From the NCBI GenBank assembly GCA_012031845.1, contig JAAUTD010000003.1, forward strand, positions 1 through 35,964: a stretch of 35,964 nucleotides of DNA, written 5' to 3'. The notes below the pieces were generated by a model that was not told the origin of the DNA, did no database searches, and worked only from the letters and a program-made list of their open reading frames with translations. Both the position numbers and the translations under genes were made by a program. Below are positions 22,506 to 31,527 of this stretch, in pieces. Numbering within the stretch: the first letter of the stretch is position 1; every line of letters begins with the position of its first letter. Source of the stretch: Synechococcaceae cyanobacterium SM1_2_3. GTDB taxonomy: Bacteria > Pseudomonadota > Gammaproteobacteria > Competibacterales > Competibacteraceae.

Positions 22506-22940
22506 ATGGTCGCCTACGTCAAGTTCTACGACTTCGCCGAACAAATCTTGAAGGCCGTCCACGATCTAGACGGCACGCACACGCTGAAATTGGCGCTGAC
22601 GAACACCGCGCCAGCGCAGACTGACACCGGCCTTGACACGGGCACCGCGCACCCACCGCCGACGAACACGAACGGTTACACCGCGGGCGGCAACACCCTG
22701 TCCCCGACACTCAGCGAGAGCACCGGCACGGCCAAGCTGGTCCTTGCGGACAGCACCTTCACCGCATCGGGCGGAGCGCTTGGTTCACTGCGCTACGCCA
22801 TCATCTACAACGACACGGCCACATCACCGGCGGACGCGCTGATTGCCTATTACGACTACGGCAGCAGCATTTCGCTGGCGGACACCGAAACCTTTACGGT
22901 GGACTTCGACGGCACCAACGGCTTTTTCACCCTCGCTTAA
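22506..22940 (+). CDS. phage structural protein, 144 aa
   Basis: It has the pattern KFYDFAEQILKAVHDLDG … LKLALTNTAPAQT … GGALGSLRYAIIYNDTA … YYDYGSSISL, which I recognise as a common phage virion protein of the tail region, often annotated only as hypothetical or decoration protein. The body is beta-rich with many Thr. ATG 22506 follows a short spacer. It is probably exposed on the tail. The precise role is unknown. Confidence 0.65.
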   Translation: MVAYVKFYDFAEQILKAVHDLDGTHTLKLALTNTAPAQTDTGLDTGTAHPPPTNTNGYTAGGNTLSPTLSESTGTAKLVLADSTFTASGGALGSLRYAIIYNDTATSPADALIAYYDYGSSISLADTETFTVDFDGTNGFFTLA

Positions 22941-22953
22941 AGGACGCAGCACG

Positions 22954-23274
22954 ATGGCGGAACCGAACGAACCGGCAGCGGGTGGGCAGCTGCCAAGCAC
23001 GGACGCCCTGTTGCGTGCGAAGCTGGCCGAATTGATCGCGCAGCGCGACGCGAAACAGGCCGAACTTGCACCGCTGCGGGAAGAATGCAACCGCGTGCAC
23101 GTCGAAATTCAGGCGCTTTACGACACCATCGCGCCGCTGGGCCAGACCATCAAAGCGGCCATGCCGGAACTGTCGCGCATTGAAAACGAAATCAGCGACA
23201 TCTGCCGCGTGCTCAAAGGGAAGTTCATGTCCGATGGCGCGGGCGCGGCGGGCGCACCACCGCCGCAAGCCTAG
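22954..23274 (+). CDS. coiled-coil protein, 106 aa
   Basis: The start ATG 22954 follows AAAGGACGC; an in-frame ATG further upstream lies inside the previous gene. Residues 17-90 form one long heptad-like helix (LLRAKLAELIAQRDAKQAEL, then LGQTIKAAMPELSRIENEI) with an Ala/Pro-rich tail. Coiled coils in this place may be assembly chaperones or tail spacers. I cannot name a family. Confidence 0.55.
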   Translation: MAEPNEPAAGGQLPSTDALLRAKLAELIAQRDAKQAELAPLREECNRVHVEIQALYDTIAPLGQTIKAAMPELSRIENEISDICRVLKGKFMSDGAGAAGAPPPQA

Positions 23275-23297
23275 GCCCTGGCTAGGCGGATTTCTAA

Positions 23298-25241
23298 ATG
23301 GCCGCCACCGTCACGAAGTTAGCGGAAAACAACAACACCACCGCTAACCACGGTTCACACACTTCTGCGTCGTTCACGCCAGCGGACAACGTGGTCCTGC
23401 TGGCGTTCCTGTTCTGCGACGGTGACAACGGGAACGCGGTTTCCACCGCGACGGCCGCGGGCGGCAGCCTGACGTGGACGCGGCGGGCGCAGGACAACAT
23501 AAACAGCGGCGGCTTTGATGCTGGCGTTGTGGTGTTCAGCGCGGTGGTCACGACCAGCCCAGGTTCGATGACCTGCGCAGTAACGCTGGCGAACAACACC
23601 GATTTTTCCACGCTGGTCATCGTTCAGTGTACGGACAGCAATGACGTTGCGGGCGCTGTGGCGAATAGCGCCATTTCTGACCCGACTGGCGCACTAACGC
23701 TTGCCGCGACGCCAGCGAGCGCGGACACCATCGTTGCCGCGCGCGCGCTCTACTTCCTCAGCGGCACCGCAGCAGCGACGCCCGGAAGCGGCTGGACGGA
23801 ACTGTCCGACACCGACACGAACGCGGGCACGGATTTCGGCGTTGAGGTCCAGTATCGAAGCGCCACGACCAGCACCAGCGTGGTGTGGACGGACATTGAC
23901 AGCAGCAGCGTGTCGTCCGTGTTCGCGCGGCTGGGCGCGGCCATCATCGTCAAGGCCGCCACGACTTCCTACACGCTGACGGCCGCCACCGGCAGCTACA
24001 CCATCAGCGGCAAAGCCGCGGGGTTGAGCATCGCTCGCAAGCTGGCGGCCGCGGCGGGCAGTTACGCCATCAGCGGCAAGGCGGCCACGCTGCGCCGCGG
24101 CTACAGACTCACCGCGGCCACGGGGTCCTATTCTATCGGCGGTGTTGCGGCGGCGCTGCGCGTTGACCGGAAGCTAGTCGCGGCGGCCGGTTCCTACACC
24201 ATCACCGGCCGCGCTGCGGTCCTGACGAAGACCTACCTAAACCTGGTTGCCGGGACTGGTTCTTACGCCATCACCGGCGTTGCTGCGGCGCTGCGGCGCG
24301 GGCTGTCGCTGGCCGCGGCGGCGGGTTCGTATGCCATCACCGGCCAGGCAGCCACGCTTCGGGTTGGGCGCAAGCTGGTGGCCGCCACCGGAACCTACAA
24401 TATCAGCGGTCAGGCCGCGGCGTTCCTGCGCAGCTATGCGCTTGCGGGCGCGGCGGGGGCCTACACCATCACTGGGATGGCGGCCACATTGACGTGGTCA
24501 GGCGAAGGCGGATTTACGCTCGCAGCTGGGACCGGGTCCTATGCCATCACCGGGAACGCCGCGGCGCTGCGCGTCGCGCGCAAACTGGTGGCTGCTGCCG
24601 GATCATATGCCATCACGGGCAACGCAGCTGCGCTGGCCAAGGGCTTCAAACTTGCAGCGGCGGCAGGTTCTTACGCCATCACCGGCGTTGTTGCTGTCAT
24701 GCGCGCTGGCCGGGTTCTAACCGCGGCGTCAGGTTCGTATGTCATCAGCGGCTTTGACGCCACGCTGACCTATGCGCAGCCTGGTGCGTTCAACATCGGC
24801 GTTTCTGTCCCATACTGGGCCATCAAGCAGGCACTGGCGTCCGCAATCGAAACCAACGTGCCTGGAACTTCCGCACAGATTGAGGTCGAATTCGCGCCGC
24901 TCGAAAACTGGGTGGCGATTTACACCGACACGCGCACCGCGCCTGCTGAAATTCAACGCGCGCAAGACGGGCGAACCACACGGTTTTACGTCACGCACAC
25001 CATCGTATGCTGGCGCTACGCAACCACCTGGCCGCTGGCAGCATCGCTTCGCGACGCGTTACTAGGTGACGTAGAGGCCGCGCTTATGTTAGACCGCACA
25101 CTTGGCAACCTGTGCGAGACATCTTGGTTTGAGGGCGGCCGGTTCCTTTCGGTCCCCGACAACGCGAACCCAGGCGCATTCTGGGGTGGTGCTGAAATCA
25201 CATTCGTGGCGGACGTGACCGCCATGGCAAACGCAGCTTAG
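23298..25241 (+). CDS. virion repeat protein fused to a tail-terminator-like domain, 647 aa
   Basis: Residues 1-224 form a beta-rich domain (SFTPADNVVLLAFLFCDGDN, GSMTCAVTLANNTDFS). Residues 225-490 consist of twelve 22-residue repeats of the type GSYAITG-x-AA-x-LR-x-x-K-L-x-AAA, likely beta-strand turns forming a spike or surface lattice. From about 495 the chain ends in a domain clearly related to the tail-terminator-like gene at 22047: WVAIYTDTR, EAALMLDRTLGN, WFEGGRF, GGAEITFVADV align with WVGIYAQNR, EVALMLDRTLNG, WLEGGRM, GGEIIAVAEV. So the C-terminal domain could anchor this long fibrous protein to the tail end or neck. It is an unusual fusion. Confidence 0.75.
   Translation: MAATVTKLAENNNTTANHGSHTSASFTPADNVVLLAFLFCDGDNGNAVSTATAAGGSLTWTRRAQDNINSGGFDAGVVVFSAVVTTSPGSMTCAVTLANNTDFSTLVIVQCTDSNDVAGAVANSAISDPTGALTLAATPASADTIVAARALYFLSGTAAATPGSGWTELSDTDTNAGTDFGVEVQYRSATTSTSVVWTDIDSSSVSSVFARLGAAIIVKAATTSYTLTAATGSYTISGKAAGLSIARKLAAAAGSYAISGKAATLRRGYRLTAATGSYSIGGVAAALRVDRKLVAAAGSYTITGRAAVLTKTYLNLVAGTGSYAITGVAAALRRGLSLAAAAGSYAITGQAATLRVGRKLVAATGTYNISGQAAAFLRSYALAGAAGAYTITGMAATLTWSGEGGFTLAAGTGSYAITGNAAALRVARKLVAAAGSYAITGNAAALAKGFKLAAAAGSYAITGVVAVMRAGRVLTAASGSYVISGFDATLTYAQPGAFNIGVSVPYWAIKQALASAIETNVPGTSAQIEVEFAPLENWVAIYTDTRTAPAEIQRAQDGRTTRFYVTHTIVCWRYATTWPLAASLRDALLGDVEAALMLDRTLGNLCETSWFEGGRFLSVPDNANPGAFWGGAEITFVADVTAMANAA
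23970..24773 (+). repeat. twelve tandem coding repeats of about 66 bp
   Basis: About 804 bp encode twelve units of 22 residues (one of 23, one of 26). Each carries G-(S/T/A)-Y-x-I-(S/T/G)-G and is followed by AA(x)L; the last unit is cut short. DNA is similar but not identical between units, so this is an expanded protein repeat, with recombination able to change the copy number. Confidence 0.85.
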
Positions 25242-25258
25242 CGAAAGGTCTTTTTGCG

Positions 25259-26218
25259 ATGTCTTACGGCATGAGGGGCTATATGGGCCTTTCGAAGGAA
25301 ACGACCTGGGGCACACCTGTCACGGCCAGTTCCTTCATCGAACTGATGTCGGAAGGTCTGACCGAGGCGTTGGACCGGTTCGACACCCGCAACATTTTCA
25401 ACGGCATCGCGGAACCAGACGACACCACCGGCCTGGTGCGCGTCGAAGGGGACACGGTTTTTGCCGCCTTCCCCGACAGCATGGGCTTTGCGCTGAACGC
25501 GGCGCTGGGAAGCCTCGCCACCACGTCCATCAGCGCGACGCTCAAATCGCACGTGTTCCAGTGCCTTGGGTCCGATGTTTCCTCGCTCACCCCGTTGCCG
25601 CCATACACCGTTGAAATTTTCCGCGACGTGACCAGCGCCCAGCAGTATGCCGGATGCGTCGCCAACCAGATGACGCTGGCGGCACAAGTCAATCAGGACC
25701 TGCGCGCGACACTCGGTTGGATCGGTAAGCAGGCGACGAATAAGGCCCGCATCGCCGCGGCGTCCGTCATCTTTCCCACGTCGCCTTCGCAGCCGTTCAC
25801 CTTCGACACGTCCAGCGTCCAGTGGGCGGGCGCGGCGTCGGACCTAATCGAGAGTTTCAGCCTGGAAGTACAGAACAACCTGGAAAGCGTGGCTGCGCTG
25901 AACAACAGCAACAAGGTGGCCCGCATCCAGCGCACCAATCCGGTGTCCGTCATGCTGTCCGGGCAGATGTCCTTCAACGACATCACCGAATATGAGGCGT
26001 TCCGCAACCAGACGGAATTTGCCTTCGCGGCCAGCTTCAAAAAGGCCAATTCGCACAGCCTCATTCTGAGTTTGCCGCGGTGCGTCTATACGGCCTACCC
26101 GTTGGGCCAGCAGGGCCGCAACCGCCTCACGGTGGCTTTCGAAGCCAAGGCGCGCGTCCCAACCGGGTCCACAAGCGCCATTGCCGCGACGCTGGTCAAC
26201 CAGTCCGTGACGTACTAG
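25259..26218 (+). CDS. major tail tube protein, 319 aa
   Basis: Size, position before the frameshifted chaperone, and the N-terminal MRGYMGLSKETTWGTPV pattern identify the tail tube subunit, a polymer of rings around the DNA path. The middle has beta-strand repeats (SFSLEVQNNLESVAALNN). The upstream GCGAAAGG gives a ribosome site. A hairpin with a T tract follows at 26269-26308, as is common after highly expressed tail genes. Confidence 0.8.
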   Translation: MSYGMRGYMGLSKETTWGTPVTASSFIELMSEGLTEALDRFDTRNIFNGIAEPDDTTGLVRVEGDTVFAAFPDSMGFALNAALGSLATTSISATLKSHVFQCLGSDVSSLTPLPPYTVEIFRDVTSAQQYAGCVANQMTLAAQVNQDLRATLGWIGKQATNKARIAAASVIFPTSPSQPFTFDTSSVQWAGAASDLIESFSLEVQNNLESVAALNNSNKVARIQRTNPVSVMLSGQMSFNDITEYEAFRNQTEFAFAASFKKANSHSLILSLPRCVYTAYPLGQQGRNRLTVAFEAKARVPTGSTSAIAATLVNQSVTY

Positions 26219-26268
26219 GATTTTCCCGTGTCCGGTTGTTTCGGGCACCCTCTGGGTGTTGGACTGGC

Positions 26269-26308
26269 GGGGCTGCATTTTTCGGGTGCGGCCCCGTTTC
26301 CACTTTTT
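26269..26308 (+). terminator. terminator after the tail tube gene
   Basis: GGGGCTGCA (26269-26277) pairs with TGCGGCCCC (26287-26295), nine pairs with one U·G, and a T5 tract is at 26304-26308 after a short spacer. Probably a partial terminator that sets tube expression above the tail genes that follow. Confidence 0.5.
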
Positions 26309-26322
26309 AGACAGGGCAGCGC

Positions 26323-26673
26323 ATGACACGAACGAAAGACCAGAACGCGGCAAGCAAGTGGTTGAGCGACCACCGCGGCAAGCCGCTGAAATTCTCCATT
26401 GCTGGCGTTGAAGTGGACTTCAAAGCGGCAGTGCCGATGAAGGCTGGCGACTATGAGATTTTGGCCACCAAGCACAACATCAACATGGTGGCCGGGGACA
26501 ACGTCTTAAATGACCCCACCAAGATCATCGACTTTGTGCACTACTTCGCGAACAAGCTCAACGAACGCATTCGCCGGGAAGACATCCAGGCGCATCTGGA
26601 TATGTCGCAGTGCGCCAAGATCATCATGTACGTCAGCGACAGCAGCGCGGTTGTATGGGATGACCCTATTTAA
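26323..26673 (+). CDS. tail assembly chaperone, short form (G-like), 116 aa
   Basis: The short chaperone of the lambda gpG type by position (between tail tube and tape measure) and by the frameshift that extends it. The protein is helical (EILATKHNINMVAGDNVL … IIDFVHYFANKLN) and acidic at its end (SSAVVWDDPI). It binds tape measure and tube subunits while the tail grows. ATG 26323 follows CAGGGCAGCGC. Its reading frame ends at TAA 26671-26673. Confidence 0.75.
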   Translation: MTRTKDQNAASKWLSDHRGKPLKFSIAGVEVDFKAAVPMKAGDYEILATKHNINMVAGDNVLNDPTKIIDFVHYFANKLNERIRREDIQAHLDMSQCAKIIMYVSDSSAVVWDDPI

Positions 26674-26831
26674 GGGCCGTTCATAGGCTCGCCAGCGCCT
26701 ACGGATGGACCCTGGACGACTGCAACAAGCTGACGATGGGTCAAATCAATCATTTCCTAAAACTACTTTCCGAGGATGCGCGGGAACGCGAACGGCGTAT
26801 AAAGGCCAACCGGATGAGACGCGGCAGGTGA
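26323..26831 (+). CDS. tail assembly chaperone, frameshifted long form (G-T-like)
   Basis: A second frame (-1) is open from CCCTATTTA (26664-26672) and reads LRAVHRLASAYGWTLDDCNK to TGA 26829-26831, 53 residues without a good start codon before 26752. YGWTLDDCNKLTMGQINHFL resembles the T domain of tail chaperones. So a ribosome shift of -1 between 26664 and 26673 (0 frame GAC CCT ATT TAA) would make the fusion; the -1 frame has a TGA at 26661-26663, so the shift must lie after it. The slippery site is not the classic heptamer (CCT to CCC slippage is possible). Tape measure starts 3 bases after. Confidence 0.7.
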
Positions 26832-26834
26832 TCT

Positions 26835-29090
26835 ATGGTTGGTGGCGTTAGCGTTGGGGTGCAGCTGCGCGGCGTATCGGCCGCGCAGAAGGGTCTGGCA
26901 GGTGTTCAAAGCCAGACCAGCCGGATGGGCAAAGAGGCCGCGAACGCGTCGCGCGGCGTTGACCGGCTTTCGCACTCCATCAGCACGCTGCGCAACGCGT
27001 TCATCGGCCTTGGCCTTGCGCGCCTGGGTCAGTCCATCGTTGACACCGCCCTGAAATTCGAGCGCTTGCAGCGGGCCATGTCCGTCGCGTTCGGCGGCGT
27101 GGCGCAAGGCCGCCGCGAATTCGAATATGTGCAGAAGGCGGCGGACCGGCTAGGGCTGAACCTACTGGAAGCCGCGCAGGGCTACAGCCGCATCAGCATC
27201 GCGGCGAAGGGCACCGCGCTGGAAGGCGACGGCGCGCGTAAAATCTTCCAGTCCGTTTCTGAAGCGTCGGTGGTGATGGGCCTCAGCGCCGATGAGACGC
27301 AGGGCGCACTGCGCGCGCTGGAACAGATGATTTCGAAAGGCAACGTCCAGGCCGAAGAATTGCGCGGCCAGTTGGGCGAACGCTTGCCCGGCGCATTCCA
27401 GCTGGCGGCGCGCGCCATGGGCGTGACCACCAAGGAACTGAACAAGCTGCTGGATGGCGGCAAGGTCACCGCGGAAGAATTGCTGCCCAAGCTGGCGGAC
27501 GCCATCCACAACCAATTCGCGGGCGGGTTGTCCGACGCGGCCAACTCAGCACAGGCAACGGTCAACCGGTTCCAGACGGCGTGGCAGGAATTGCAGGTGG
27601 CCTTCGCGGAAAGCGGCTTCCTGGAAGGCGTGACCGAAGGAATGCGCGACCTGGCCAAGACCATGAAGGACCCGGAATTCATCGGGGCCATCAAGGAAAT
27701 CGGCAGCCAGCTGGGCTGGCTTATCAAGCAGACCGGCGCGGCGATGGAGTTCGTGGGCAACGCGATTTTCACGATCAAGAGCGCCATAAACCTGGCGTGG
27801 GACCAGCGGTTGAACGAGTTGCCCGCCGTCCTGCGCCAGCATGAGGCGGACAAGTTCCTGGACATCGGCAACACGCGGGAACGCTCTCACAGCAGTGCCA
27901 AGCATTCCGTGCGCGGCCGAACACCAATTTTCAGCGCAAACACGAAGGCGGGCGGTGGAAGTGGTGGCGGCGGCCTAAGCGACAAGGCTCTGGCGCGCGA
28001 AGCGATGCGCGAAGAAAAAGACCGCATCAGCGAGTTGGAACAGAACGAACGCGCGCTGGCCGATTTGCAGGCGAGGCTGTGGGGTGACGCACAGCAGATG
28101 ATTGAACGCACGATGAAGCCCCTGGACGAATACAACAACGAGCTATTCCAGCTTCAAATGTTGTATAAAGGCGGCTACATCAGCGCCGAAAACTTCAACC
28201 GCGTTCTGGACGACATGAACCAGACGCTGGCTGAAAATAACCAGACTTACATGGCATTTGAAAACGCCTTTGACACCCTGTTTGACGCTGCGATTGATGG
28301 CGCGGAAGATTTCAGCGACATCCTGGACGACATCGGCAAGCAGCTGGCGAAGGATGTCCTAAATGCCAACGTGGTTGACCCGCTGAAAGAAGCCGGGCGC
28401 GGGCTTGTAGGCAGCATTCTTGGCGGCGGCCGGAAGAAAGACGCCAGCGGCGGCGGCAGTATCCTTGACGGCGGCGGCATCGGCGGCAACGAACAGAACC
28501 CGATGCAGCAGATTTTTGACCAGTTCCTGGGGGGGCTTGGTGACATTCTTGGTATGGGTGACGGCGGCTTCCTGACCGGCCTACAATCCATGTTCATGGG
28601 CGATGAAGGCATTCTGGGTGGGCTTGGCGGCATCCTTGGCGATGCCTGGGAAGGGTTGGGAGGGCTGTTCACCAGCTTCCTGTCCGAAATGGGAATTTTG
28701 CAGGCGTGGGAAATCGCCGAACGCTGGGCGCTGTCGCTTTGGGAAGTGGCCGAACGCTGGGCCATCGCGATTTTTGAAGCCGTTGCCGGGTTCCTTGGCT
28801 TCGAACGCGGCGGTGAAATCACGGTTTCGCGCCCCACGCTGTTCGTGGCTGGCGAGCACAACAAGGCGGAACGCGTGCGCGTGACCCCACTGGCGGGCGC
28901 GCGGCGCAACAGCGAGCGCGGCGGCGCATCGGGCCAACAGACACCGCTGACTGGGTTGAACCAGGACAAGGGCACCACCAACGTCAACGTGTTCATCCCG
29001 CAAACGAGCGTCATTAACGGGTTGACCAGCGGTGGGTTCGCGCGCCAAATCAGCAGCGCTGTGCGGCGTCAGAACCAAAGGCTGGTCTAA
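26835..29090 (+). CDS. tape measure protein, 751 aa
   Basis: Its length sets tail length; 751 residues correspond to a tail of about 110 nm by the usual 1.5 Å per residue. The N-terminal TTKELNKLLDGGKVTAEELLPKLA and RLGLNLLEAAQGYSRI are typical of the family, followed by a hydrophobic Gly/Leu middle (about 515-610, membrane-active) and the end GFERGGEITVSRPTLFVAGEH, also typical. It lies right after the chaperone stop. Start ATG 26835; no clear ribosome site (coupled to the chaperone). Confidence 0.9.
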   Translation: MVGGVSVGVQLRGVSAAQKGLAGVQSQTSRMGKEAANASRGVDRLSHSISTLRNAFIGLGLARLGQSIVDTALKFERLQRAMSVAFGGVAQGRREFEYVQKAADRLGLNLLEAAQGYSRISIAAKGTALEGDGARKIFQSVSEASVVMGLSADETQGALRALEQMISKGNVQAEELRGQLGERLPGAFQLAARAMGVTTKELNKLLDGGKVTAEELLPKLADAIHNQFAGGLSDAANSAQATVNRFQTAWQELQVAFAESGFLEGVTEGMRDLAKTMKDPEFIGAIKEIGSQLGWLIKQTGAAMEFVGNAIFTIKSAINLAWDQRLNELPAVLRQHEADKFLDIGNTRERSHSSAKHSVRGRTPIFSANTKAGGGSGGGGLSDKALAREAMREEKDRISELEQNERALADLQARLWGDAQQMIERTMKPLDEYNNELFQLQMLYKGGYISAENFNRVLDDMNQTLAENNQTYMAFENAFDTLFDAAIDGAEDFSDILDDIGKQLAKDVLNANVVDPLKEAGRGLVGSILGGGRKKDASGGGSILDGGGIGGNEQNPMQQIFDQFLGGLGDILGMGDGGFLTGLQSMFMGDEGILGGLGGILGDAWEGLGGLFTSFLSEMGILQAWEIAERWALSLWEVAERWAIAIFEAVAGFLGFERGGEITVSRPTLFVAGEHNKAERVRVTPLAGARRNSERGGASGQQTPLTGLNQDKGTTNVNVFIPQTSVINGLTSGGFARQISSAVRRQNQRLV

Positions 29091-29403
29091 ATGAGTTGGG
29101 GCGGTGGCGTCGGAAGCGGCAACTTGCTGTTGGGTGCGGGAGATAGTTTCGCCGCTGGCATCGCCAGCATCACGAACTTGATGGTGAACAGCTTCGCGAT
29201 TGCGTCCGGCGCGATTGTGCAAAGTGCCACGAACGTGGCCGGTTCAGGGGCGGCCATCACTGGGCGGCCAGAATTCTATTTACAGATGTCCTTTCGCGGA
29301 ACGGACTACCTACTGCCCCTTTACAGAAAAGCGTGAGCCTGACCGATTTTTGACAATCCGCCGTCACGGCATCATGTTCGCCCTACCGGTGTATGAGGTC
29401 TGA
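29091..29403 (+). CDS. small tail protein, 103 aa after correcting a frameshift
   Basis: The start ATG 29091 directly abuts the tape measure stop. The frame reads to TGA 29334-29336 after LLPLYRKA. If the T at 29334 is skipped, it continues AEPDRFLTIRRHGIMFALPV to TGA 29401-29403. The joined protein ends like a typical structural protein. The second part has no start of its own except a weak TTG. Either one base is extra here or ribosomes shift +1 at the stop codon. Function in the tail unknown. Confidence 0.5.
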
Positions 29404-29406
29404 CCC

Positions 29407-31527
29407 GTGGGCGTTCCCCGTTACGATGTCCGGGCTGGCTGGCTTGCCGGTAACTGGACAGAAATAGGCTGCAAATATCCCACATGGGGCATCGTCGCTG
29501 ATGCGTTCCGCTGGGAAGAATTGCAGGCGGGTCCCGTCCCTGATGTGGACGTTGAGGAATTGAGCATCCACCGGAAGGTGGGCACGATCATCGACCGCCT
29601 CAGCGTCGGCGAGTGCCGCGCGCAACTCGCGAACGGCCAGGGCCAGTACACGGGTATCAAGAGCGCGCAGAACCTGTTCGCCTATTCGGACAACATCGCG
29701 TCCGGCACCTACTGGGTTACCGCGAATGGGGCCACGTCGCTGGCGATGCTGACGGGCAAGACGTTTGCGATTGACGCGGCCACTTTCGCGGAAGACAGCG
29801 CCACCGGCCCGCATCGCCTTCGCAGCCCGGCCAGCGTCCAGGTCATCAATTCCGTTGCGAACATCACCATTTGCGGTGAGTTCTATCCCGGCAGCCGTGA
29901 CCGGTTCGAACTGGGTCTGACGGACCCAACATCAGCCCACGGATTTCTGGCGCAGTTTTCCATCCGCTCCATGACGGTGGTGGCTGGTCCGACAGCGACG
30001 AACAGCGCCACCGCGCTGGCCGCATCGTTGCAGCAGCTTTCTGACGGCTGGGTGCGTTGCTGGGTTGCGGGGACACTGCCGGGCAGCCTCGCTGTTGCAC
30101 GCATGGACCTGGTCAACAGCGCGGGCGTGAACAGCTACGCGGGGACCGGTTCGGCATGGGTGGGTGTGCGCGCGCTGCAAGCGCATCAGGGTGCACTGTA
30201 CCCCATCGACTACTTGGCCACCGCGGGCGAAGCGGTTGTCCCGCGCGGGACGGAATTGACGGTCAACGATGTGTTTTGCGTGAAGGCCGCGGCCGGGACG
30301 TGGGACGCCACCAGCACCACGTTGACGGTCCAGTCTGTCTATTCGCTGTTCAGCGGCTACCTGGACGAATGGGGCTTCAATCCGGCGCTGCAAGACCTGC
30401 GCAAGCTGGCGCTGAGTGCCAGCGACGTGGCCAACCGGCTGCGGCCCATCGTGACCACGTCTATGATGGTGAACGTGACGCACCACACGATTGCCCAGGC
30501 CATCATGTCGGAAGCCAATTTCGACGCGCTGCAATACACGATTGACCCGATGAACGACCAGGCGCAGTTCGCCTGGATTGACCAGCTGAGTGCGGGTGAA
30601 GCGCTTTCGACGCTGCAACAGAACGGCGCGCAGGTCTATTTTGTGGACGGCCGCGGGCGTCTGCGCATCAAGTCGCGGCACCACGATGTCACGAGCACGG
30701 CCGCCGTGGCTTCCTACGCTGTGGCGTTCAAGCTGGAACTGGCGCTAGGCGTGGACGATGTCATCAACCGCATTGAAGTGCGCACCGCGCCGCGGCGGCT
30801 TGTGCCTATTCCTTCCACCATCGCCTGGCTGTCCAACCCGGTCTATGTTCCCGCGCAGTCCACAGCGTCGTTCATTCTCGATTTTTACGATTATCTGACG
30901 AATGAAACCGGCGTCCCGGCGATGAACTTTGACGCGCAGGTTAAGGGCGTGGACTTCCTGGCCCACAAGGACCCGGACGCGCAGCAAGCGGACATCACGA
31001 GCGCGTTCAACATCGCCGCATCCCTGAGCGCGACGGCGGCGCACTGCATCGTCAGCAACAACGGCATCGAAAACGGCTATGTGACCGTCTGCCAATTCGT
31101 GGGTCAGCAGGTCACGCGGCAGCCGGAACTGGTCAAGAGCATCCGCGACGATGCGTCAATTGCGCGGTACACGGAACGTTATGCCAGCGTCAACGCGGAC
31201 CTGCTGAACACTATAAACCGCTGCACCGACCTGGCGGACTTCCTGTTGATCGATCGGAAGGAACCGCGCGTGGTCACAAACTTGGCGCTGAAAAACGAGT
31301 GGCCGCACACGTACCAGCTGGACATCCTGGACCGCATCTTCCTGTCCAACAGTCTCAGCCGGGTGAATTCGTCGTTTTACATCACCGAGATTGAACACAC
31401 CTTGGTGATGTCCGGCGGCACCGAGCACACGCTTTCGATGAAACTCGACCTTGCGCCCATCAAAAACTGGTTCACGCTCGACAGCCCCACGCTGGGGCGG
31501 CTGGACTTCAACCTGTTGGGGTACTGA
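29407..31527 (+). CDS. tail tip/hub protein with an inserted carbohydrate-binding-like domain, 706 aa
   Basis: GTG 29407 is the start. The first 85 residues (DVEELSIHRKVGTIIDRLS) and the region after about 280 (LTVQSVYSLFSGYLDEWGF, then IAQAIMSEANFDAL) read as one tail-tip protein interrupted by an insert of about 190 residues (QNLFAYSDNIASGTYWVT … GSAWVGVRALQ) that resembles a beta-sandwich, concanavalin-type module. Such inserts bind glycans on the cell. It likely forms the tail-tip hub that engages the envelope. The following gene overlaps by one base. Confidence 0.65.
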   Translation: MGVPRYDVRAGWLAGNWTEIGCKYPTWGIVADAFRWEELQAGPVPDVDVEELSIHRKVGTIIDRLSVGECRAQLANGQGQYTGIKSAQNLFAYSDNIASGTYWVTANGATSLAMLTGKTFAIDAATFAEDSATGPHRLRSPASVQVINSVANITICGEFYPGSRDRFELGLTDPTSAHGFLAQFSIRSMTVVAGPTATNSATALAASLQQLSDGWVRCWVAGTLPGSLAVARMDLVNSAGVNSYAGTGSAWVGVRALQAHQGALYPIDYLATAGEAVVPRGTELTVNDVFCVKAAAGTWDATSTTLTVQSVYSLFSGYLDEWGFNPALQDLRKLALSASDVANRLRPIVTTSMMVNVTHHTIAQAIMSEANFDALQYTIDPMNDQAQFAWIDQLSAGEALSTLQQNGAQVYFVDGRGRLRIKSRHHDVTSTAAVASYAVAFKLELALGVDDVINRIEVRTAPRRLVPIPSTIAWLSNPVYVPAQSTASFILDFYDYLTNETGVPAMNFDAQVKGVDFLAHKDPDAQQADITSAFNIAASLSATAAHCIVSNNGIENGYVTVCQFVGQQVTRQPELVKSIRDDASIARYTERYASVNADLLNTINRCTDLADFLLIDRKEPRVVTNLALKNEWPHTYQLDILDRIFLSNSLSRVNSSFYITEIEHTLVMSGGTEHTLSMKLDLAPIKNWFTLDSPTLGRLDFNLLGY

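Noticed and set aside
23970-24773. CRISPR array
   Set aside because: The repeats are coding, in frame, contiguous without spacers and not identical.
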